Made by a program: the position numbers and the translations under genes
From: Tachypleus tridentatus
Lineage: Eukaryota; Arthropoda; Merostomata; Xiphosura; Limulidae
Assembly: GCF_004210375.1 (NCBI RefSeq)
Contig: NW_027467782.1
Coordinates: forward strand, 30,793,276 to 30,857,275
Reading direction: 5' to 3'
DNA length: 64,000 nucleotides
In this document: positions 11,374 through 23,435 of the stretch, one piece after another
How positions within the stretch are numbered: position 1 is the first letter of the stretch
How the letters are laid out: each line of letters opens with the position of its first letter
Notes under the pieces: generated by a model
The model's database searches: none
What the model was told of the DNA's origin: nothing
Seen by the model: only the letters and a program-made list of their open reading frames with translations

Positions 11374-12087
11374 GTAAAATACTACTCTTTATATTAAGAA
11401 ATAGGTTTTTTCTGTCACCTTTCCTTGCTTGTGGAGAATGAAGTTAATGTTAGATAACACTGCACAACAAAGTTTTGCATCTTGAACACTGTTGGGTGTT
11501 CCTTATAGATTTTTGGCTGCTGATAATGAAAATCACATCCACATTTGCCCATTACGTACAGTTTCATTGAAATCTTCAGTTTTGCTACAATGGGAAAACA
11601 ATATCAGGGCAACTGGAATTTGTCAATGCTTGCTGACTACTGTTGGACACTGCAACGTGATGCACCGGACATTGAATACAAACAAAAATCAGGAGCAAAA
11701 CACTTTTAATTATGTTGAACTTAATAGCATATTAGAAACATAAACGCAATTAAATAAGTTATTGCCAGTAAACAGTTAGCTGTCTATTTCTCAAAGTTTC
11801 TACTGATGAAGCAAAACCAAAACTATATTTGTGCATACCCACCAGATACCTGTCACAATCAGCAAAACCTTTTCAGGAAGCAAAACATTTTAAAAAAATT
11901 GTTGTGCAGTATAATTTGTGTATGGAGTATAAAGGTTTATTTTATTTTTACCTAATACAAATGCTAGATTAGACAAGCTTTCCCATAAGTTATTTCTATG
12001 TAATTTGATAGAGAGTGTGAGCAAGAAATTCTGAAATTTGTATATTCCTATTGTTGTATGACTTTCAACATAACAAGTACGTGATAT

Positions 12088-12233
12088 GTATCTCAGGACA
12101 AATGGTTATACCAAAATAAAACTGAAAACAATGTTTTGACCTTCTTAGGTCATCTTCAGATTAACAAAGAAGGGGATTGCAACAGTTGTTCTGAAATACA
12201 TTTTTTACTTCAAGTTGGTTTCTTGTCATCACG
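12088..12233 (+). mobile_element. SINE-like insertion with 13-bp target duplication
   Basis: Flanked by exact direct repeats AAGTACGTGATAT (12075-12087 and 12234-12246). The body contains tgttttgaccttcttaggtc and ends ttggtttcttgtcatcacg. A second copy of the same family is at 52105-52280, sharing the 'gaccttctt-gtcat' core and the 'gtcatcac' end. It lies in the intron between the two ZC3H15-like exons. The origin of its head was not determined. Confidence 0.75.
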
Positions 12234-13534
12234 AAGTACGTGATATATTGTTAATCACTTACCCTCCTCCTACATGTTGGTATGGCATGTTTTTGTAAAC
12301 ATATAAATACAAAGATTTTTCTTTTTTTCCATTGTTGCTTTTGCTTGTTTTGAAGTGGTGTAAAATGAGCATGAGAATATGTCAATGTGAGGTTTAATAG
12401 TACTAAAAAACATAGGATTTTATAGTTAACTGAAGACTTTTAAGAATTACTACATAAAGTGTTATTAATACAGATTATCTTTGGATACATCAATGATCTG
12501 GCTGTCTAAGTAGGTCATAAAGGTTTTTAAGATATTATTTCTTAGAAATAGCAAATAACATAAGTTGAATCTTTCAAACTGAGTTATTCAAGAAAAAGTT
12601 AAAATACTTTCCAGAATTACTGTGGTTTTTTATACCTTATGTATTATATAGAAACTGAAATACATCATGATGTATTCTACCATATTACTATTGCTCTTGA
12701 TATGTAGTCTTAAATGTGTTTAAAGATGGAACCTCTTTGCTTTCTACTTTTAGAGATACATTTCCCTGACATAAGTGACGATTTTTTTAGCATTAGTCAT
12801 ATATAAAAGAATTTCTAAAGTTTGGAACATCAGGTTTACAATTTCACCCATTTAAAGTTCTAAATATTTATTTTTCATTATTTGTTTAAGGTCTGGCACT
12901 AAAATTGTACTAATGTATAACTTGTAATTATAAATATTTATTCTTTATCAGTGAGAGTTAAATATTTTCTTAAGGAGTGGTTGGAAAGAAATACAGTTTT
13001 ATTCCATATGAGTTCTGCAGTTATAACACTTAGAGAGACATAAATCAGGTAGATAATTGTGACTAACCAACAATAATTGGCTTTATAAGTACAATGAAAT
13101 TATTTACATAGCTACACCTCATTCAAAACAAAAAGCATAAGCTATTATATTACTGTAACTTCATTGAATGTTATTTTTATACATTTTAAAAATGCATGTT
13201 GGTACATTTTATCTGTTTTTATAACTTTAAAAATTAAAACAACTTATGTAAAAAGTGTGTGGTGCAAGTATTGTGAACATATTAACTGAAAGCATGAATT
13301 CTTATACTGTACATAGCTATCTTTAATATTAAATTAGTTTTCATAATTTTTGTGTGTTTTTCAATAGTTAGGTCACTGATACTCTTAGGGTGAATCAAAA
13401 CAAGTGTTCAAAGTCTGCTTTATGTAAATCACACACCACAGCATTGAAGTGTTTTATCTTGTTACTCTCAACATGGCTACAGTTCAGTTATATTCATCTC
13501 TTGCAGAAAGGTGATATAACTATTTTAATTTCAG

Positions 13535-13672
13535 GAACTGATCCTAAATCTGCACTGTATGTTTTTTATAAGTAAGAACAGTGTAAGAAAGGTGACAAAT
13601 GCAAGTTTTCCCACGATGATGTTGAAAATAAGAGTGAAAAGAAGAGTATTTATGTAGACTTGAGAGATGAAG
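13535..13672 (+). pseudogene. ZC3H15: ZC3H15-like exon with broken first CCCH zinc finger
   Basis: Bounded by ttaatttcag and gtaatg. The frame gives DPKSALYVFYK, a TAA stop at 13573-13575, then [15 protein letters not shown], ending [12 protein letters not shown]. In the family the first finger is C-x8-C-x5-C-x3-H within DPKSVVCAFFKQGQC. Here the first zinc-binding Cys is Tyr and a Gln codon position is a stop, while the remaining C, C and H are kept. Two independent disabling changes with intact splice sites point to a duplicated, unprocessed pseudogene; a sequencing error could explain the stop but less easily both changes. Confidence 0.85.
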
Positions 13673-14439
13673 GTAATGTAGTTTATTTTTTTATCTATGC
13701 ATCTATTATCTGTTAAAAATGTGAAGTGTAAAGGTCTTTTAAATCAACTGTATGGTTTTCTGTGTTTGCATTATTAGTGTTAGACTACTGAAGCATTTTA
13801 AGAGTTTAAATGGCAATCTTCAGTTGTACCTTTTATAAAATTAATGTAGATAAATCTAATTCTGTTAAGGGTTTATATCTTTCATTTCAAATATAAAAAA
13901 GTTTAAATTATATATTTTTTGGTCAAGATGAATTTTTATCTAATAAATAATTTGGATTTCAATCAATTATTGCATACTGCACTTGATAAACCAGAATAAA
14001 CATATGATATCATAGAAGAATATTCCTGCAGCTTTCAAATAGTCAAAAATATTTTCAGAAGTAAAACCACAACAACAAAAGAAACAAAATTCCTGTCTTT
14101 GGTATTTTTCCTCTTTTTCCCTGAGCCTTACATTAAGATCACTTGTTCACTTTTATGAGAGCTCTGGGTATCTAGTATGTTGACAAACCAAATTACTGCT
14201 GCAGTAATATATGATCAGTGTATTGACTATAGAAATTCCCATTATAGCTGAATATGCTACTGGTAAGATTTCCCAGGAATTTAGTTCAACGTTATGTACA
14301 GACTAATTCTAAGGAAATTAGATTCATGGGTTTAGCCAGTGATTTCTTCTTCTTTTCAGTAAAACAATGTTTCTAAGTAAGAATGTAATCAATAAGAAGA
14401 CATTTGGACTCTCTGTTTTTCTTTGTTTTTAACACTTTT

Positions 14440-15540
14440 TTATTTTAGCCTGTCATATTCCACACCATTTCAAGAGTTTTAGTTTTCCACTACTTTTCAT
14501 GCTTCCAAGTTGTTTGCTTTTGGAGAGAATTGCTCTTCTCATACTTTTGTTTCTGTTGATACCAGTTCTACCAGGGGACCGGTACATGTTGATAAACTTT
14601 ACTACACTTCAAATCTGGTTGATATACCTATGGTAGTTGTGACTCAGATATCATTTGTGTGGCTTTACTCTTATTTACACATGGGAGAATTGAGTATTTC
14701 ATGTCATTAATGTATGGATTTTGGTAAGTTAGATATTTATATGTCCTTTATCACCTAAGTTATTTTAAATGAATTGTAAATGAGATGTTGATTATTAATT
14801 GTGTTATTACTAGATACATTTAATCACTTTGCAAGTACATTAATCTTACATACTTTGTGGTCTCAACAGATTTCATGGCTTTGTTAGTTCATTATTAGTA
14901 ATTTAACTAGGTATGTTTAGCCTAGATTGTTTGTAAGTTGCAATTATTACTACTAGTAACATATAATTATTTTATTTTTCAAAATTGTTAATCATGTGCT
15001 AAACCATTTTCCCTTCATAATCCACAATTTAAAATTCTTCCCCACAGTGTCCACTTCATTGCCCTAAATCATGTTTTCCATTTCAGGACTTTCCTGTTTG
15101 TTTGGACAAACCTCAATTCTTTTTCACTCTATGATAATTTGTGCTCTTCTCTCTATGAATAACTAGATAATGTTTGCTTCTACTCATTCACAGTCCATAG
15201 ACCACACTCCACTGATTCTACAAGATACAATAGAGGGAGGATTCCTCATGATAGTGGGAGAAATACATTCTTATCTCCTCTCAATAACCCATTCATTTGG
15301 GTAGTTTTCTTCTTTTCAACCTCATTTGGGCCTAGCCTTCTCCTTTTCAGGTTTGGAGCAAGCAGTTCACATGTTCTTCACCTCACATTTCTTGCAGTTA
15401 AATGTATTCTATCTTTGTGGGGATGTGAACTATGGATCAAACTTGTATGTATTCACTTTAGTGGGAACTGAGAGATCAGTGAAACTTCTTACCCATACAC
15501 ACTGCCCGCATCCATATACTAGTAACAACATTTACTAGTT
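14440..15540 (+). other. T-rich stretch without identified gene
   Basis: The + strand is rich in T and C and holds short open frames with no recognised motif. Its composition resembles the DIRS-like relic at 430-3430 and the complement of 63340-64000, so it may be another decayed retroelement, but no diagnostic motif was found. Confidence 0.3.
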
Positions 15541-15655
15541 CATGTCTTGCCTTATGTATTGTATGTTATAAAATGTTTTCATTTTAAGTTGAATTTTCTT
15601 CATCAGTAAAACTTGTGATTTCTTTACTAATGTGATGTTAACATGCATCTGCTTA

Positions 15656-17727
15656 CAGAAGAACTGAGTCATTTAACCAATCAAAATAAGTGTTTGTAAT
15701 AATTATTTTAGCAATTAATCAAAATTATGATTGAATCAGTTGTCATGTTAATAATAAACTAATTGAAATTAATGTTTCCAGTTATTCCAAATATCCAGAT
15801 GATCAAAATATTTGTTAGGTACAAACTTGCATAAGAGGCAGGTGTGGGGATGCTTTACGACTTCCATTTCCATTAAATTTACTATTCCTGTCATTGTTAC
15901 TGCAAAGCTACAGAAGCTATCTATCACTGCACCAATTTTGAACCATTGACTGTCAACTTTCTGGCTATTTTAATAATAAGGTGTAAATTTATTGTATTTT
16001 GATTTTTTTCTCACACTGTGTGATGTTTTTGCTTTACAATTGTATCACTATTATTTAAAGTTGTATAAGTGTGAGCCCAAGTGGTCCAGTCATTCATATT
16101 TTTAGTATTTAATAACTGTATTCTTCAGTTATGTATGAGAGAATGCAGGTGAGGTGAAGGGATCCATAGGGGTAAACATTATGCACATTTTTCAGAAAAT
16201 AATAATAATATTGTTTTATATTATATTTAAATAGACATGAATTTAAGGTAGAGATCAAGGGAGTTTAAACCCCATCCCTTCTAGCTGTTTTTTTTTTTAA
16301 AGTAATACCTGTATCATTTAATGTTTTTATCTGTGGGGTCTTAACTCCTCCCTCCATTTCCCCCCATTCATTTAATTAGGAAAACAGTCAATAGTATTGA
16401 AAATAAATATGAGGTTTCAATATCTGTTTGATTGGTCTATTAATTACCTTTATTATTATTTATTTGAATTTACTTTATTTTGAATCTGTAACAGTCAGGT
16501 GTAGATTCAGCCATTAACTTATGAATACAATAATATGAACATCAACTGAATGTTTCCCTGGTAAATTATCAGGCCTTGGTTTTTTCCAGAAATTAACAGT
16601 GTGCATGCATTCTAGACTTTATGGAGATTTGTTTTTATTAAAGGTAGCGTTATTTTTCTGAATTTATAATGCACAGTGGAGGGATTTAGACATTTTCATT
16701 GTTGGTTGGTTAGCTTGGCATTTCATGGTGCAAAGCAACTAGGCTGTCTGCACCAGACATTTTGGTAATGAAGTTAGAAAAAAATTACCTTTTTTATCTA
16801 AGTGGTAATAAAAAAACTTTATTTTAACCAAAATTTTGAAAAAATTTATGGTTATTATTTCTTACATCATTTGTAGCCCTTATATTTATGACACTTGTAG
16901 CTCTTGTAACATATGCCTACTTTAAAATCTGTTTTTCATTGTTTGAAAGTTATAATGTCACAAGTGTTTTAGTACTGTTGATATCCAAAATAAGTAAAAA
17001 TGCAAGTGACAAAAAGGAATTGAAAACAGACTGATGTTTGCAAACACTAAAATGTGAATAGAGGTGTAGACATGGTTTTCCTTTCAAAATATAATAATTT
17101 ATTTCAATTAAAGTTTAAAATGTTTGTTTTTATTTTCTAATTGATCACATTGGTAGAAATACAGATATAGATTTTAAGTTGTTCATTACAACCTATATGA
17201 ACTAATAATAATAGACTTTCTAATTAATTTTATCACTAATGACTTCTAACACATAGGTATAAATAATAAAACAATGAATGTGATGTACACTTATTAATTA
17301 AACTACTAGAAGTCTAATTAGACCCCCTCTTCATAAAAGAAATAGAGAAACTATTCTTGCTTTGATAACAGTTGTTGAGAAAGTTTAAATATGCTTGGAT
17401 ATAGCACATAGACTATCATGTGTTGATAAAGTTAAAATATAGGTTGTTTTTTATAGCTTAGTAAAGTTTCTTTTCTGTTCCCTTTGTTGTGAATTCTGAA
17501 TGTATTTGTGTATAAAATTATATTTTAAAGCTATAGAAATTTTCTTCAAAGAGAAAATATATGATAACTTTGCATAAGGTAAGTAAGCTTATACAGTTTA
17601 AAGATGGGTTGAACTGATAACAAATCTTATTAAAAGTTTAACATGATAATGAATGTATAGTGTTTGGAAAAGGTTTTGTCATCATCAGGTTTAATAATAT
17701 ACCTATACACTGAAATGTATGACTCAT
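15656..17727. other. Inner part of left arm, no gene recognised
   Basis: AT-rich DNA that matches 25739-27835 closely. It holds the pair of motifs ggttggttagcttggca / tgccaagctaaccaacc at 16701 and 26753 as a good alignment anchor. No coding block or transposon was recognised. The match is closest toward the spacer. Confidence 0.6.
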
Positions 17728-18019
17728 GGCTCCTATAATTAGAGTCTTTCTATATAGGGAATTGCAGACACCCATAGTACTGTATCTACTGTGTCATTCC
17801 TCTGGACTCTCCAACAAGTATTCCATTCCCTTTTCTTCTAGTGGAGTAGAGGAGTCCTTTCCACTTCTTGAGTGTAGACCAAGGAAGATTCCTCCTGAGT
17901 AGTTTTTGTACAATAAACTAAAATTTAATTTGTAGATTATGTGTACCCACTCAACAACAAGAGGGCTAGCATTGTTATTCTTACTGTGATACTGAACAAT
18001 GATTACACTGTAATATAAC

Positions 18020-18630
18020 AATCAGGATCCAAGGCACTTTCCCTGAACATTTTGCTCAGGTTAACTGCACTTGTTGCTCACAAAATTCTTATGAAAGGTG
18101 TTTCCACAGGATATTTTCTGCCCAGATGGACTGCACTTGACATAATCTGTCTTAACCCAAGACACTTCCTCTGCATGTTTTTATACCAGTACTTGACCAG
18201 ATCATATTTATACCAAAGGTGCTACCTCCTGGGTGTTACCAGGGGAGACCACTCTTGTTCATCAAATAGTTCTCATGCAAAGCACTTCCACTTAAAGATG
18301 TTTGCCTGGATGGACTTCACTTGGCATAATTCAACATATCTTATGGTGCTTTCCATGGATGTCTTTCCCTGTAGACCTCACTTGGCCACAGTATTGTATA
18401 TCTGAGGTGATTCTCTGGGCACACTACACTTGTTGATCAAATAGTTCTCATGCATGGTGCTTCCACTGGATGTTTTTTGCCTGGGATGGACTGCACTTGG
18501 CATTATCTAACATATGCTAAAATGCTTTCTCTCAATATTTTTCCTGGTGGATTACTCTTTACCATACTATTTTATCTCAAAGACACTTCCCCTGGATGTT
18601 TTCTGCCTAGGCAGACTGTACTTGGTCTGT
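18020..18630 (+). repeat. Diverged tandem repeat, period about 180 bp
   Basis: Related blocks containing 'cacttgttgatcaaatagttctcatgc' type sequence, 'cttccactggatgtttt' and 'tggactgcacttggcat' begin near 18066, 18251 and 18427, with a partial copy to about 18630. Copies differ substantially. It sits just inside the spacer next to the left arm. The open frames crossing it (18052-18405, 18450-18771) are products of this repeat. Confidence 0.75.
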
Positions 18631-18639
18631 TCATGTACC

Positions 18640-19392
18640 CTTTTTATAAGTTTGTGTGGGTTAAATATCAATATATCTGTTTTCACTTTTTGTTATTTCT
18701 GTTTAACTGTCAGAAATGCATTATGTTTGCTTTTGTTTATATCCTTCTGTGAATTTGTAGAAAGTTATTAAATATCTTTTTGTATTTAATAAATACAACT
18801 ATACATTTACAAAAATTAAAAACACTATTTGATATGTGCCAATCAATGAATTAAACTCACACTGCTTAATTTTTCTCGCCATTTATTTTACAATAATGAA
18901 TATTTATAACAAGATATTCAATGAAAAATATACATTTCACAATGAAATTCATAAAGATAGAAAAATTATTGCTTTCTAAAAATCACATTTACTTCTGTTA
19001 TATCTTGTTTTACTTAAAACATTTTATCAATCTTACACAATTTTTGTTTTTAGGTAACTTTAGCATTTCAATTCTAGAAACACTATATTAATCACTGCAT
19101 TGAGCAATAAATTGCTAAAACCAAACTTGGTAACTTTGAACAAAACATCAGGTTCAATAAAATGTGTTTTTTTTTTTTTACAAAAATGTTTAGCTATAGG
19201 TAAGTAAGTAATAAATAAATGTAGAGCAGACATCTACTAGTGGTACAGATCATGTCTGTGGTAGGGCACTTTGTAAAACAATCTTGAAATTATCTTTAAG
19301 AAGAATCTGGGAGATACAAGTCACTGCCAATGTTCAGTTACACACACTACAGTTAAGTTTCATACATTGTAACTTTATAGGATTTCTACTTA
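18640..19392. other. AT-rich DNA downstream of the minus-strand ZC3H15-like exons
   Basis: No gene or repeat recognised. It would be the 3' flank or 3' UTR of the minus-strand ZC3H15-like copy. Confidence 0.4.
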
Positions 19393-19508
19393 TTACACAT
19401 CCAATTCTTCATCAGATAGGTTTTCATTGATTGGAACAGCTTCTCCATCTACTGTAGCAGTAAGATGATCTTCTCAATCAGCTGCTTCAGGAAGCTTCCC
19501 CTCCTCTC
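19393..19508 (-). pseudogene. ZC3H15: ZC3H15-like C-terminal exon
   Basis: After a TTTGTAG acceptor the frame reads EEGKLPEAAD, a TGA stop (19474-19476), then EAVPINENLSDEELDV and a TAA at 19393-19395. The (V)P(I/V)(N/D)ENLF...(D/E)DL(D/E)ELEEE tail is characteristic of the ZC3H15 C-terminus; here it is shortened and preceded by an in-frame stop. It is on the strand opposite to the two exons in the left arm and is the last of three minus-strand exons in the expected order. Confidence 0.62.
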
Positions 19509-20141
19509 CTACAAATTTATTGTATAAAACAATCATAATGAACACCATGTTAGTGCAAAATACCACTAACAATGATACCAACAATTACTGATATAATTAT
19601 CTATATGATATTTAATCAACATAATCTGTCCTGATTTTTCTCAATACATTTTGAAATATTAACAATAACTAACAAAGCAAATATATAATTTTTACATATA
19701 TCAATACATTCATCATTCATTCAGGCTTTTAGTGTCTGTAAAAAAATTTGCAAACTACCTTTTACAGACAGACCTTTCTTTTAACATTTTCAATGTCATG
19801 ATTTTTTCTAAAAATCAAATAGTTGTGGTTTCGTTAAATAAGTCTGAACGTCTTTTTTTAAATTAATAAGCATTAAATACAAATTAATTATTATTACAGT
19901 TGATAATAAGGGTTTTTAACAATATCTTACTTTAACAGCTAATTTATATTATGTTCTAACTTCGTATTATTATAACATACTTTTTAAAATTTTGTCAACA
20001 ATTCTTTTATTAAAATAGATACTTCATATTAAACCTTAACTATAACTTTCCTACTTCAACAGACACTTGAATTAAATTTAAGGCACAACTATAACAGTTA
20101 CTTTCTTAATGTAATACTTGATACTGACTACATCTTCTTAC

Positions 20142-20262
20142 CATATAGGTTTGCTTTTCTTCTGTTCACTTCATGAAGATTAGGTAACAATGTTAATCCT
20201 ACATTTGCTTGCAGGATAAAGGTCTCAGTTGTTAGTTCCAGATATGAATCACAGTTGTGCAA
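20142..20262 (-). pseudogene. Exon in the ZC3H15-like series (weak match)
   Basis: Sharp splice sites (cttctttgcag and gtaagaag) bound a 121-nt exon. One frame is fully open and reads YLELTTETFILQANVGLTLL then VNRRKANLY. At nucleotide level the run atatctggaa...acctttatcctg resembles what would encode the ISGRE-x-F-x-F-x-P segment that follows FKAG in ZC3H15, which also fits its position between the other two minus-strand exons. The open frame may then be a shifted frame. Alternatively it is an exon of an unrelated gene. Confidence 0.4.
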
Positions 20263-20964
20263 CTGCAAAGAAAGTTTACAAAGATTAAATTTTTATATGT
20301 TCCAATGCCCTCAAATTTTATGATAAATATATCTCATACACGTTAGCATTGACATTGACAAAATTTAAAAGTAATATTTATATATATTAATTCTGCAATT
20401 ATATTTCTTAACAGAGCTAGCACTAGTGGGAGGGAGCTAAAATAGTTCTCCAACCCCAAAGCTACTATTATCCATAAATTTAGTTTTACCATAATTTCAG
20501 ATTTAATCCCAGCATATGTCTCACTGCCCCCCTTTTCAGTTAAGAAAAATCTGGAACTGGGACTGATTCTTAAATGATGGTTAAAAACATGAAATAAATT
20601 AATATATGTATTTTTTAAACTTTTGGCTTGAGTTTAAATGTTTATTTTTATTTCCTCCAAAACTATAAAATCCTTTTGAAATCAATTTTCAATTTCCCAG
20701 CTACAAAAAGACACAAAACTGTTCACTGATGTGTCAACACTGACAACCAAGTTTGCTGGTATTAATAAAAAAAGAGAGAGATTATAATTATGTCTTTTTT
20801 TGTATAAAGAGAATTCTTCCAATATCCTTGTGATACCACAGCCTGTAATGTGGAGACAGAAATAAAAATATATAAATGTTTCACTGTACAACTTTTTTTT
20901 TCTCTTTGAAGAAACAAACTATGATATCAAATGATATTGATGAACTGGATAAAACACACACTGT
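20263..20964. other. AT-rich intron-like DNA
   Basis: Lies between two minus-strand exons. No motif recognised apart from their splice sites. Confidence 0.4.
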
Positions 20965-20974
20965 TTAATTAAGC

Positions 20975-21092
20975 TGTGTTTTTCTTATAGCAAAGCCACA
21001 AAGGGCTAGCTGCCCAGCCCACCGAGGGGAGTCGAACCCCTGATTTTTGTGTTGTAAATCCGGAGACATTCCACTGTACTAGCGGAGGGCAC
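20975..21092 (-). mobile_element. tRNA-derived SINE (family 2)
   Basis: Flanked by direct repeats TTAATTAAGC (20965-20974 and 21093-21102). On the minus strand a tRNA-like head has a good B box (ggggttcgactcccctc) followed by ggtgggctgggcagctagcc and the tail gctttgctataagaaaaaca. It lies in an intron of the minus-strand ZC3H15-like copy and is oriented with it. Confidence 0.88.
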
Positions 21093-21709
21093 TTAATTAA
21101 GCAACATTCCTTAATAACATTTCCATGAAAATCCTTAAGAGATAAAATAGCATGCAAACAAGACCTCATGCTTTGAGGTCTTCACCCATCTAGCCTTCTA
21201 CAGCCAAGTCTGGGTTGAATCTCTCGTCCACTGAGCTGTTTGAAGACTCATAACTATGAAGATTCTAGTTTACTCTTCAGATAAACATACTTAACAATGA
21301 AAAGAATAAACTTGACAAGTTTAAATATGCTCTATGACCACACTCATTAATAATGCATTTTGTACTATATAATGTTAAAATTCTACATCAACTTGTCTTG
21401 CTATTTTTAAAGTTAGCTTACCTCTTCTTAAGCAAAGTACAAGCTATGTTTAAAATAAATATATAATTATTTATACCACAGTGATGATCAGTAATTTCAA
21501 GAATGATTTTACAAACTGTTGATCACTTACAATCAAACAATATCAATATTTACAATAGATGATAACAAGTAGTTATATTTCATTAAATTAAAGGGTGACC
21601 AGTGGAGTTCATCTATTATAATTACACCATGATGATGGTCAACAAACTTTAACTTACTAATAATACTCATCATATGATGACAGTCATACAGTTTTACAAT
21701 ATCACTTAC

Positions 21710-21790
21710 ACCAATGTGATGACCAGCTTTAAACTCTACTTTTTCCTGTCCTGTTCCACTTGAACTTTTTCCTTCTTCTCATTTTGATAT
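21710..21790 (-). pseudogene. ZC3H15: ZC3H15-like exon (coiled region to FKAG motif), frameshifted
   Basis: Acceptor gatttgtag and donor gtaagtgat bound 81 nt. One frame gives EKKEKVQVEQDRKK then a stop; the next gives VEFKAGHHIG. Together, across one frame change, they match the KIDKLEQDMERRKADFKAGK-type segment of ZC3H15. The single frameshift is another disabling change. The exons encoding the second zinc finger (between the 13535 and this exon in the family order) were not found in the window. Confidence 0.6.
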
Positions 21791-23435
21791 CTACAAATCA
21801 AAATAATGTTGTTGTTGATACTATGCTTACAAAATATATTTCAATTAAATATTGAACAAACATGCAATCAGACAAATATAAAAATTTTTGTACACAATGT
21901 CTTTTATACTTACATATATGTGTATGTACTTATTTCCCAAATTTATATATTAACTGTTACACTTTACACACGTTTTCATTAAAAGAATGTAATAAAGATC
22001 TAAATTGTTATAAGTCAATAAAGTCTTGTGTATAAAAAATCTAAACAACTTAAAACAATGACAACAACTTATGTACATTTTTTATGAAAATATATTAAAA
22101 GTATACTATCCTTCATAAACATAAAGAGAGGAAGACAAAAGTACAAAATATGAAATTCAATAAGTAAACTTGGATTGAAGTGTGGATAGACAGAGAATAA
22201 AATACTTTTTCCATGCCAAAAATGTTTAAAATGAAATTCTTGTCAAGTTAGACCTAAGAGCTGCTCTCTTGAAGTACACAATGTAATGACACAATTGTAA
22301 AAAATTAGATATAATACAACAATATATTATAAAACACACACAGAACACAATTTTATAAATTACATAGAGCAAGATGTAATTTTATGAATGCATACAGATA
22401 ACAATTTATGTACAGGAAATATAACTGTATAAAATTATGATATTATTCAATAATAATGTAATAACAAAGTATTCAGAGAAAACTTATGTCTAAACTTTAC
22501 ACCAACTTGAATATAAGACTGTTTAGTGGAGGTAGTGTTACTAATTAATTTACTTTGTAACTCACTGATGTTGAGGCTATTGAACACTGTGTTTACAATC
22601 CAGTGATGTCAAGACTGTGATATATGTATAAATAACTATAACTAGATGAATGAAAAAAGAGTAAAAGTCACATGAGAGAGAACTGTCACAGAAAAGTTAG
22701 ACTTTGTAAAGTTAACTGTTGTGGAAGTGAATGGTTGGTAGGTTAGGGTGACATTTAAAGTTTAAAAGAGATAAGGAGAATATTATGTCTCATAAAAGGG
22801 TGTTCTAAACCAATTGAACCCACATATGTGGACTTCAACAAAAGAAAGATGATAATTGGAAGTACAAAAAACAGAATAATACTGAAAGTTAAGGATACAA
22901 CCGTAGTAGCTCATGTGATATCATGATACCACTGTGATTAAAAGACATAAAAGTTTAGCTTGTCAACTGAATTCTAAAACTGTTGAATTGGCTTAAGTGG
23001 ACTTTGGACAATAAAAAGAAAACTGTATAGTGTCTTAGATACAAATATTATCTCCATAGTGTAAATAATTTTGTACATACATTTAACTTGTTTCAAACAT
23101 ATATTATTTTAAAAAAACAAGTGGAGTGCATGTTGTTAATTTTTTGTCAATTTCACTGCCAGCAAGTCAGAGATACCTACTGTAGAAAATTTTGTGGTCC
23201 AACACACTTATAAATTTACATTACTATTAAGTACGTTTACAACATTTGGTAAGCCACAGCCATGATTACACAGTGGTAAGTTGTGTTAGAAGAAAATGAG
23301 AAGGACAGTGGAAATAAATACCAATATGTGCACAACTATAGTAAAAGTGCAAATAGCATGGAGATTACATGATATATAACCATGTCAAATTTTGATAAAA
23401 GAATGGAAAGAGGAGAGATATCTTCATGGATAGAC
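21791..23435. other. AT-rich DNA, no gene recognised
   Basis: The missing middle exons of the ZC3H15-like copy were looked for here on the minus strand and not seen. Part of 22600-23435 may belong to the gypsy-like relic but shows no diagnostic motif. Confidence 0.4.

Larger units (their letters stand above)
10829..15655 (+). other. 4.83-kb segment present only in the left arm
   Basis: In the right arm, sequence matching about 10800-10828 is joined directly to sequence matching 15653 onward (junction near 27836), with 3 bp (TTA) shared at both break ends. A deletion from the right arm by short-homology end joining explains this best. The segment contains two ZC3H15-like exons, a SINE-like insertion at 12088-12233 and a T-rich block at 14440-15540. 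Confidence 0.85.
3460..17727 (+). repeat. Left arm of giant inverted repeat
   Basis: Read as reverse complement, this arm aligns by eye along its length to 25739-34560. Anchors include 3470-3600 with 34440-34555, 4160-4380 with 33640-33860, 7890-8090 with 30050-30200, 9360-9590 with 28585-28830, 10085-10340 with 28305-28575, 15660-16000 with 27500-27835, and 17580-17727 with 25739-25890. Similarity ends abruptly at both outer edges. The arm is 14.3 kb because it has two SINEs and two segments of about 0.5 and 4.8 kb absent from the other arm. Local identity varies from about 80% to near 100%. Confidence 0.93.

Noticed and set aside
18052..18771. Plus-strand open frames of 85-117 codons
   Set aside because: They run through the diverged 180-bp tandem repeat and share its periodic residues.
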